Assembly: GCA_946631345.1 (NCBI GenBank)
Contig: CAMPAA010000088.1
Location: 1 to 12,280 of the forward strand
Source: an uncultured Verrucomicrobiota bacterium
GTDB lineage: Bacteria; Verrucomicrobiota; Kiritimatiellia; RFP12; UBA1067
DNA: 12,280 bases
Direction: 5' to 3'
Positions 7,005 to 12,280 of this stretch are shown one piece after another. The notes under the pieces were generated by a model. That model saw only the letters and a program-made list of their open reading frames with translations. It had not been told where the DNA came from and did not search any database. The first letter of the stretch is position 1. Each line of letters begins with the position of its first letter. Both the position numbers and the translations under genes were made by a program.

Positions 7005-7015
7005 CGATTCCGTGG
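7002..7015. repeat. Short inverted repeat in the promoter spacer
   Basis: CCACG-ATTC-CGTGG is a perfect five-base inverted repeat with a four-base centre. It lies inside the spacer between the -10 and -35 positions of the leftward promoter, 18 bases before the -35 of the rightward lepB promoter. This is where a repressor site could sit, but a ten-base match may well be chance. Confidence 0.3.
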
Positions 7016-7032
7016 GAACTTTCCGGCTGGGG

Positions 7033-7061
7033 TTGAAATCGGAGGCGCATTGCGCTATAAT
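7033..7061 (+). promoter_or_regulatory. Strong sigma-70-like promoter of the lepB-kinase-MFS operon
   Basis: TTGAAA (7033-7038) and TATAAT (7056-7061) are separated by exactly 17 bases, the best promoter in the window. Six to eight bases after the -10 lies AAA at 7068-7070, and base 7070 is the A of the lepB ATG. The transcript would therefore have a leader of zero to two bases. It is divergent from the promoter at 6996-7004; the two -35 positions are about nine bases apart. Confidence 0.75.
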
Positions 7062-7069
7062 GCGCGTAA

Positions 7070-8143
7070 ATGTTTTATCTTCCATTTTCACGTGAAGCCA
7101 AAAGGCGCAAGGAGATCAAGGCGACACTGAGTGCCGCCCGCGTCTTTCTGCTGTCGCATGAAGACCTTCCCGAATACAGCACCGGGAAGTTCGCCGCCCC
7201 GTTCGGCGAGCTGTCAGCCGCTTGGAGGGCGAAGGATTCCGCCCGCTGCATGGAGCTGCTCTCCGAGCTCGATCCGCCGAAAAGCTTTGCGGTCGGGCGG
7301 GAATGGCTCGACATCCTTGTCGTGTCCATATCCGTGGCGATGGCGTTCCGCGCATATTTCTACGAGCCGTTCAACATTCCCACCGGCTCGATGCGCCCCA
7401 CGCTCTACGGCAACTGGTCGGAGCCGAAGCGACCGCAGGACGCCACGCTGTGGGACCGTACGCCGGTGCTAAGGCAGCTCAAGTGGCTCGTCTCCGGGGA
7501 GACGTTCGTCGATTTCAAGGCTCCGTGTTCGGGTACCCTCATCGTGCGGCCGGACAACAACGGGCACTACATCGTCTGCGTGGCGGCGGAGCCGGGCGTC
7601 AGCGAGAAGATCCCGACGGACGCCTTCATCGAAGGCACCGGGCGGCTGATCGGCGGAAAGGGGCATGGCGACCATGTGGCGGCCGGCGAGCGCATCTGGT
7701 GCGGCTACCGGCGGATAGGCGACTTCCTGTTCGTGAACCGCTGGCTGTGGAACTTCCGCCGTCCGCGCCTCGGGGACGTGATGATATTCTCGACCACCGG
7801 CATCAAGGGTCTGGCGCAGGGCACTCACTACATCAAGCGCATGTGCGGAACGCCCGGCGACACCGTCCAGATCGTGAAGCCAGACCTGATCGTGAACGGG
7901 CGTAAGATGGACGGCATACGGCCGGCGAACTGTCCGCCGTTCGATCCAGGCCCGGACTCCAGCCGGACGGACATGTCGCCCACGTTCACAATGGGCGCGA
8001 CCGAGTACTTCGCGTGCGGGGACAACAGCCCGGCGAGCTACGACAGCCGCTACTGGGGAACCGTTCCGGCGCGCAACCTGCGGGGCATCGCCGGCGGCGT
8101 GTTCTGGCCGTTCGCGAGTGCGCATTTCGGGCCAGTCAGATGA
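7070..8143 (+). CDS. lepB: Signal peptidase I with large insertion
   Basis: This 357-residue membrane serine protease would cleave signal peptides from secreted proteins at the outer face of the inner membrane. A cytoplasmic segment of about 75 residues precedes one membrane span (about 79-94). Box B follows directly as FNIPTGSMRPTL, with the catalytic Ser107. Box C is GDFLFVNRWLW (217-227). The general-base lysine is Lys256 in HYIKRMCGTPGDTV, and box E is GDNSPASYDSRYWG (317-330). Ser-Lys spacing is 149 residues, against 55 in E. coli LepB (Ser90 and Lys145), because about 90-100 extra residues lie between boxes B and C (roughly 115-215). ATG 7070 is preceded directly by an in-frame TAA, so it is the first possible start, and it has no ribosome site at normal distance; leaderless translation is likely. 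Met61 is a possible alternative start. The kinase gene follows after 33 bases. Confidence 0.92.
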   Translation: MFYLPFSREAKRRKEIKATLSAARVFLLSHEDLPEYSTGKFAAPFGELSAAWRAKDSARCMELLSELDPPKSFAVGREWLDILVVSISVAMAFRAYFYEPFNIPTGSMRPTLYGNWSEPKRPQDATLWDRTPVLRQLKWLVSGETFVDFKAPCSGTLIVRPDNNGHYIVCVAAEPGVSEKIPTDAFIEGTGRLIGGKGHGDHVAAGERIWCGYRRIGDFLFVNRWLWNFRRPRLGDVMIFSTTGIKGLAQGTHYIKRMCGTPGDTVQIVKPDLIVNGRKMDGIRPANCPPFDPGPDSSRTDMSPTFTMGATEYFACGDNSPASYDSRYWGTVPARNLRGIAGGVFWPFASAHFGPVR

Positions 8144-8176
8144 TATCAGGACGCACGACTTTTTGGGAGATTAGCG

Positions 8177-11056
8177 ATGAGTGACAACGAAGAGACGATA
8201 CTGAAGCCGCCATGCGAGTTTGGGCGGTTCATCGTGGAGCGCGAGCTTGGCCACGGCGGCATGGGCGGCGTGTACCTCGCCCGCGACAAGATGCTCGACC
8301 GGCAGGTCGCGCTCAAGGTGATGCTCAAGTCGCTTGGCGCGGATCCGCAGTTCCTGGAGCGGTTCAAGCGCGAGGCGCAGGCGGCGGCGCGGCTGATACA
8401 CCCGTCGATCGCGCAGATATACTCCTACGACATCGTTGACGGGCAGCCGTACATCGCCATGGAGATGGCGGGCGGCGGCTCGCTTCTGCGCCTCATGGAG
8501 GTGCACGGCAGGAACATCGACCCCACCCGCGTGATGCGCGTGTGCAAGCAGGTCGCCGAAGGCCTCTCGTGCGCCGCCGACCAGGGCCTCGTGCACGGCG
8601 ACATCAAGCCGGAGAACATCCTGTTCGATGCGACGGGCGCGGCGAAGATCGTCGATTTCGGCCTCGCCGGAATGCAGGACGACAATTCCGGCGACGAGAT
8701 ATGGGGCACTCCGTACTACATCGCGCCTGAGAAGGTGCGCAAGGGCGTAACCGACTTCCGCGTGGACATGTACTCGCTTGGCGCGACGATCTACCATGCG
8801 CTGACCGGCGTTGCGCCGTTCGAGGGCGCAGACCCGAACGAGGTCGTGAAGGCCCGCTTCCTTACGGACGCCAAGCCGCCAAGCGCGGTGCGTCCGGGGC
8901 TCCCTGCGGAGCTTGACCGGATAATCCTCAAGATGATGGCGCGCGAGGTCATCGACCGCTACCCGACATGGGAGGCGTGTCTTGGCGACATCAACAAGCT
9001 TCTGGCCGCCGGCATAGCCATCGACGAGAAGGCCGCCGCCGCAGCGGAAGTCGGCGAGGCCGCGCCAGCCGCCGCCGGGACTGCGGCTCCGACGTCCGCC
9101 GGGCACAAGGGCGGGAAAAGGCTTGTGATCAAGGGCAAGCGCCGCATGATGCTCAAGACGAATGCCACCTCAGCCGAAAGCCATGATACGCTGCAGGACG
9201 GCGATTCCGCCAGCGCCGTTGAGGGGAGCGCCGGAGAGGAGCCGGCGTCGCCGGAAGCCGCCGGTGAAGCGGCTGAGGAGGCTCCCGCCAAGAAGCAGAT
9301 GACGATAGGCAAGATGATAGCGCTGGGCGCTTTGGGCGTGGTGCTCGTCCTTCTGCTCGCCGCAGGCGGACTGGTGTGGTACGTCCAGTCGTCGCGCGCC
9401 GCCGCCGAGCGTGAACGCACTGCGCTCATGAACGCGAAGGCGGACGAGGCGCGCGCGGCCATCAAGACGACCCTCAAGAGCGCCAACGATTTCGCCGCGC
9501 TTGTGGTCGATCTGCGCGCGAAGTCCGAGAAGGAGGTGAAGGGCGCCTCCGACGCGTTCCTTGCGATGCTCGACCCAGAGATGCGCGAAGCGTGCCGACC
9601 GGTGCTGATCGCGCCAGAGACCAAGGACTATCTCGATGCCGTTGCCTATTCGAACAAGGTCGAGGAGAAGATAGCCCAGGCTGCGGCCAAGCTTGCGCAG
9701 GCCGCTGCTCCAGCGCAGGAGGCGGCCCCGGCCGCCGACACCAACGCCCCGGCTGCGACTCCGGCCCCGGCCGCCGACACCAACGCGCCTGCTGCGACTC
9801 CGGCTCCCGCCGCCACCAACGCTCCGGCTGCTAAAGCCGACGCCAAGGCGGACAAGAAGGATGCGGAAAAGGCTCCGGTCGCCAAGGGCAAGGACGCGAA
9901 GGGTAAGGATGCCAAGGGCAAGGACGCGAAGGGCAAGGACGCGAAGAAGGACGGCAAGCCTGCACCTGCGGCTCCGCCCGAAGAAGAGAAGAAGCCTGAA
10001 GCGCCGAAGATCGAGTTCCCGCCGCAGCTGAAGGCGTTCCAGCAGCTGTGGACCGACCTCTGGACGGTGCGCGCCGCCGAAATCCGCGTGAACGCCTGCA
10101 TGATGCTCATCACCGCAAAGGCCGAACGGGGCGAGCAGATGAAGGTGGAGAGCGTGGACGACGCCGAGAAGCTGGCGAAGCTCACGGCCGACCTTGTCGA
10201 GGAGTTCGAGGCGATGAAGGCGCAGAAGGATATCGAGAAGGCGTTGAAGAAGGCCGGCGCGATCAAGCAGAAGGCTCCCACGCTCGTATCCACCACCAAG
10301 CAGCAGATAGAGCGCGCCCGTGCGCGCGCCGCCAAGCTCGCCGCAGAGAAGGCCGCCGCCGAGGCCGCCGAGGCCGCGAAGAAGAAGGCCGAGGAGGAGT
10401 ACAAGGCGAAGGCCGATAGCGAAATCGCGCGCGCCAACGAGAGGTACGGCGAGCTTTCGCTAAAGGAGCTCAAGCGGCTCGACTGGGAGTTTGCCATGCG
10501 CCAGATGGGCGACATGACGAACAGCTACGAGAAGCTCACGCGCGAAGGGCGGCAGGCGGTCATGGACCAGATTCACAAGATCAGGTGCATGCAGATGCTT
10601 CAGAACCACTTCATCAAGCATGGGCGCGGCTTCACGTTCACCATGGGCACGTACCCGCGCGGCACGAAGATCGTCGCGACCGACGCCGCCACGCTCACGC
10701 TCCAGCGGCCTACGCCGAAGAAGCGTTCGCTGAGGGACAACCCGGTAGCCCCCAAGCCGGAGAAATACCACTGGAAGAAGTTCTACTTCGAGCAGCCGGG
10801 AATGCTCAACAACCTCATCATCGGGCTGGTGCAGGACCGCACGAAGGCCCATGTAGGCCTGAAGGAGTGGTCGAACCTCATGTTCGGCGCAGCCCTCACC
10901 ATGAGCACCCTCTTCCCGGACGAGCCGACAGTCCCGGCGCGCGTAGAGGAGCTGGTAAACAAGGCCGTCGAGGATTTCGACAGCTGCCAGAAGCTTGCGG
11001 AGCGGCTTTTCCCCAAAGTGTTCGCCAAGGAAGAGGCCGCGGCGACCTCAAACTAA
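8177..11056 (+). CDS. Transmembrane Ser/Thr protein kinase (PknB/Hanks type) with unrecognised extracytoplasmic region
   Basis: This 959-residue protein has a cytoplasmic Hanks-type kinase domain at about 16-280: Gly-rich loop GHGGMGGVY (25-33), ATP-anchoring Lys47 in VALKV, helix-C Glu66, catalytic loop HGDIKPEN (140-147) with Asp142, DFG at 160-162 and APE at 183-185. Gly141 replaces the usual Arg of HRD, making it a non-RD kinase. An Ala-rich linker with a basic patch (311-327) leads to one membrane span at about 378-402. Outside lie a helical segment, Pro/Ala/Asn repeats (518-552), KGKDA repeats (570-589), a charged coiled-coil-like stretch (about 640-760) and a globular-looking C-terminal region (about 760-950). 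No PASTA domain or other known sensor domain is evident. ATG 8177 has GGGAG seven bases upstream. It sits between lepB and a sugar transporter and probably senses an envelope or nutrient signal; substrates are unknown. Confidence 0.9.
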   Translation: MSDNEETILKPPCEFGRFIVERELGHGGMGGVYLARDKMLDRQVALKVMLKSLGADPQFLERFKREAQAAARLIHPSIAQIYSYDIVDGQPYIAMEMAGGGSLLRLMEVHGRNIDPTRVMRVCKQVAEGLSCAADQGLVHGDIKPENILFDATGAAKIVDFGLAGMQDDNSGDEIWGTPYYIAPEKVRKGVTDFRVDMYSLGATIYHALTGVAPFEGADPNEVVKARFLTDAKPPSAVRPGLPAELDRIILKMMAREVIDRYPTWEACLGDINKLLAAGIAIDEKAAAAAEVGEAAPAAAGTAAPTSAGHKGGKRLVIKGKRRMMLKTNATSAESHDTLQDGDSASAVEGSAGEEPASPEAAGEAAEEAPAKKQMTIGKMIALGALGVVLVLLLAAGGLVWYVQSSRAAAERERTALMNAKADEARAAIKTTLKSANDFAALVVDLRAKSEKEVKGASDAFLAMLDPEMREACRPVLIAPETKDYLDAVAYSNKVEEKIAQAAAKLAQAAAPAQEAAPAADTNAPAATPAPAADTNAPAATPAPAATNAPAAKADAKADKKDAEKAPVAKGKDAKGKDAKGKDAKGKDAKKDGKPAPAAPPEEEKKPEAPKIEFPPQLKAFQQLWTDLWTVRAAEIRVNACMMLITAKAERGEQMKVESVDDAEKLAKLTADLVEEFEAMKAQKDIEKALKKAGAIKQKAPTLVSTTKQQIERARARAAKLAAEKAAAEAAEAAKKKAEEEYKAKADSEIARANERYGELSLKELKRLDWEFAMRQMGDMTNSYEKLTREGRQAVMDQIHKIRCMQMLQNHFIKHGRGFTFTMGTYPRGTKIVATDAATLTLQRPTPKKRSLRDNPVAPKPEKYHWKKFYFEQPGMLNNLIIGLVQDRTKAHVGLKEWSNLMFGAALTMSTLFPDEPTVPARVEELVNKAVEDFDSCQKLAERLFPKVFAKEEAAATSN
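9728..9832 (+). repeat. Pro/Ala/Asn-rich tandem repeat inside the kinase gene
   Basis: Two 39-base units encode the 13-residue repeat PAADTNAPAATPA (kinase residues 518-530 and 531-543). A shortened third unit, PAATNAPAA, follows at 544-552. The sequence is extracytoplasmic and probably a flexible linker. The nucleotide units are very similar, so copy number could vary between strains. Confidence 0.85.
9884..9943 (+). repeat. KGKDA tandem repeat (four 15-base units) inside the kinase gene
   Basis: Four consecutive units based on AAGGGCAAGGACGCG encode KGKDA four times (kinase residues 570-589), followed by KKDGK. The segment is highly charged and lysine-rich, just outside the membrane-proximal helical part. 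It could bind acidic polymers in the envelope or act as a spacer. Confidence 0.9.
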
Positions 11057-11077
11057 CAGACGAAAGGAAATACAGAC

Positions 11078-12280
11078 ATGAACGACAAGGTCAAACGGTA
11101 TGCTATGTACCTGCTGGTTATGGCAGGGCTTGGCGGGCTGCTTTACGGCATCGACGTGGGCGTGATCGCCGCCGCGCTTCCGTACATCGAGAACACTGCT
11201 TCCTACACGAAGACGCAGATCGGCTTTGTGGTCGGCATGGTGCTGTGGGGGTCGGTGATCTCCTCCCTGTTCGCCGGCCAGCTGGCCGAATGGTTCGGGC
11301 GCAAGAAGCTCATCATCTTCTCGGCGTTCTGCTTCACGCTGTCCATCCCGGTGATCTGCGCGAGCGGCTGGTGCGAGGGCGGCAACTTCTGGCTGCTCAC
11401 CTTCGGGCGCACGCTCCAGGGCGCATCGGCGGGGCTTGTGGGCGTGGTCGTGCCCATGTATCTCGCAGAGTGCCTTGACGCGAATTCGCGCGGAAAGGGC
11501 ACCGGCATGTTCCAGCTTCTGCTTACGATAGGCCTCGTGTTCGCCGCCGTGATCGGGCTTGTGGTCACGATGCTCGTCGGCGCGGCGCACGCCCCGGCGG
11601 AGGGCGAGACGATCGCGCCGGATACCATCAAGAGCTGGATCGCTGCATGGCAGACGATCTTCTGGTGCTCGGCGGTGCCGGGCCTGATCCTCTTCCTCGG
11701 CGCGTTCAAGCTCAGGGAGTCCCCGCGCTGGCTGTACAGGCGCGGACGCGAAGACGAGGCGCTGGCCTCGCTCGCCGCAAACAACGGCGAAGAGAAGGCC
11801 AAGGAGATCCTCGCGGAGATGAAGGCCGCCGACGCCGCCGAGGCGGCGCAGAAGGCCGCCAACGCCGCCGCCACCGACTCGCTCTTCCAGAAGAAGTACG
11901 TGATACCGTTCCTGCTCGCCGTGACGATCCTTGCGTGCAACCAGACGACCGGCATCAACTCGGTGCTGAACTATACCGTCACGATCTTCCGCGAGACGGG
12001 GCTTCAGGGCGCGTTCGCCAACTTCTCCGACCTCGCCATCAAGGTGATGAACATGCTCATGACCATCGTGGCCTGCACGCTTGTGGACAAGAAGGGCCGC
12101 AAGTTCCTTCTCAAGCTCGGCACGAGCGGCATCATCATCGGCCTTTCGGGCGTGGGCGCGACGTTCCTGGCGATATCGAAGGGCTGGATGGCGGCCTCGA
12201 TGACGACCGGCGTGATCGCAACGGTGTTCTTCTTCATGTTCATCGCGTTCTACGCGGTCGGGCCGGGCGTTTGCGTGTGG
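11078..12280 (+). CDS. MFS sugar-porter family transporter, 3' end outside window
   Basis: The frame opens at ATG 11078, with GAAAGGA about nine bases upstream, and runs without a stop to the window edge (401 visible residues of an expected 450-500). Sugar-porter (PF00083-like) signatures occur in order: GLLYGIDVGVIAAALPYI in helix 1 (19-36), GRKK between helices 2 and 3 (74-77), RTLQGASAG (111-119), PMYLAE (126-131), ESPRWL at the end of the first half (214-219), an Ala-rich cytoplasmic loop (about 225-268), NQTTGINSVLNYT in helix 7 (288-300), DKKGRK (337-342) and AVGPGVCVW (393-401). The protein would import a monosaccharide or polyol, often by proton symport. Helix 7 has Asn-Gln where many sugar porters have Gln-Gln, and the helix-10 motif lacks the usual prolines, so the substrate is uncertain. 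It begins 21 bases after the kinase stop and is probably cotranscribed with it. Confidence 0.9.
   Translation, partial: MNDKVKRYAMYLLVMAGLGGLLYGIDVGVIAAALPYIENTASYTKTQIGFVVGMVLWGSVISSLFAGQLAEWFGRKKLIIFSAFCFTLSIPVICASGWCEGGNFWLLTFGRTLQGASAGLVGVVVPMYLAECLDANSRGKGTGMFQLLLTIGLVFAAVIGLVVTMLVGAAHAPAEGETIAPDTIKSWIAAWQTIFWCSAVPGLILFLGAFKLRESPRWLYRRGREDEALASLAANNGEEKAKEILAEMKAADAAEAAQKAANAAATDSLFQKKYVIPFLLAVTILACNQTTGINSVLNYTVTIFRETGLQGAFANFSDLAIKVMNMLMTIVACTLVDKKGRKFLLKLGTSGIIIGLSGVGATFLAISKGWMAASMTTGVIATVFFFMFIAFYAVGPGVCVW

Noticed and set aside
8171..9106. 311-codon reverse-strand frame opposite the kinase domain
   Set aside because: The forward strand encodes an intact kinase with every catalytic motif; the reverse product is Arg/His/Ala-rich low-complexity sequence, typical of antisense shadows.
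9728..9943. CRISPR-like or mobile-element repeats
   Set aside because: Units are 39 and 15 bases, directly adjacent without spacers, and lie in frame inside the kinase gene.

Overview
The window comes from a bacterium with a G+C-rich genome. No ribosomal RNA or housekeeping marker is present, so taxonomy rests on style only. A membrane-anchored Ser/Thr kinase with an Ala/Lys-rich extracytoplasmic part, a signal peptidase I with a large insertion, an HGD-type kinase loop and a sugar-porter MFS transporter together suggest the Verrucomicrobiota/Kiritimatiellota/Lentisphaerota (PVC) side of the tree. This is an inference, not a demonstration.

Positions 1-6927 look like part of a surface-polysaccharide (O-antigen or exopolysaccharide) locus. 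Three genes run rightward: a multi-membrane-span GT87-like glycosyltransferase cut by the left edge (1-1029), a compact GT4-type glycosyltransferase (1051-1977) and an acyltransferase-3 membrane O-acyltransferase (2032-3033). They converge on a leftward two-gene unit, a GT2 glycosyltransferase (4234-5307) followed by a GT4 glycosyltransferase (3053-4237), which share an ATGA stop/start overlap. Divergent from that unit is a UDP-glucuronate 4-epimerase-like gene (5491-6483). Next comes a leftward 126-residue copy of the N-terminal part of the GT2 gene (6547-6927), about 76% identical to it, which looks like the remnant of a duplicated glycosyltransferase. The epimerase could supply UDP-galacturonate, the glycosyltransferases would assemble the chain, and the acyltransferase would decorate it.

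Positions 7070-12280 form a second, even more G+C-rich rightward group: signal peptidase I (7070-8143), a 959-residue transmembrane Ser/Thr protein kinase (8177-11056) and a sugar-porter MFS transporter cut by the right edge (11078-12280). Gaps are 33 and 21 bases, so one transcript is likely. The kinase ends in about 550 extracytoplasmic residues: a Pro/Ala/Thr-Asn repeat, a KGKDA repeat, helical coiled-coil-like sequence and a C-terminal globular region I do not recognise.

The two divergent gaps (5308-5490 and 6928-7069) each hold a back-to-back pair of TATAAT promoters followed by G+C-rich discriminators. The lepB promoter has a nearly perfect sigma-70 layout and puts the transcription start at or within two bases of the ATG, so lepB is probably translated from a leaderless mRNA. 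I found no tRNA, rRNA, CRISPR array, insertion sequence or convincing rho-independent terminator. I did not find a clear new defence or mobile system. The least explained items are the kinase ectodomain, the signal-peptidase insertion and the truncated GT2 copy.
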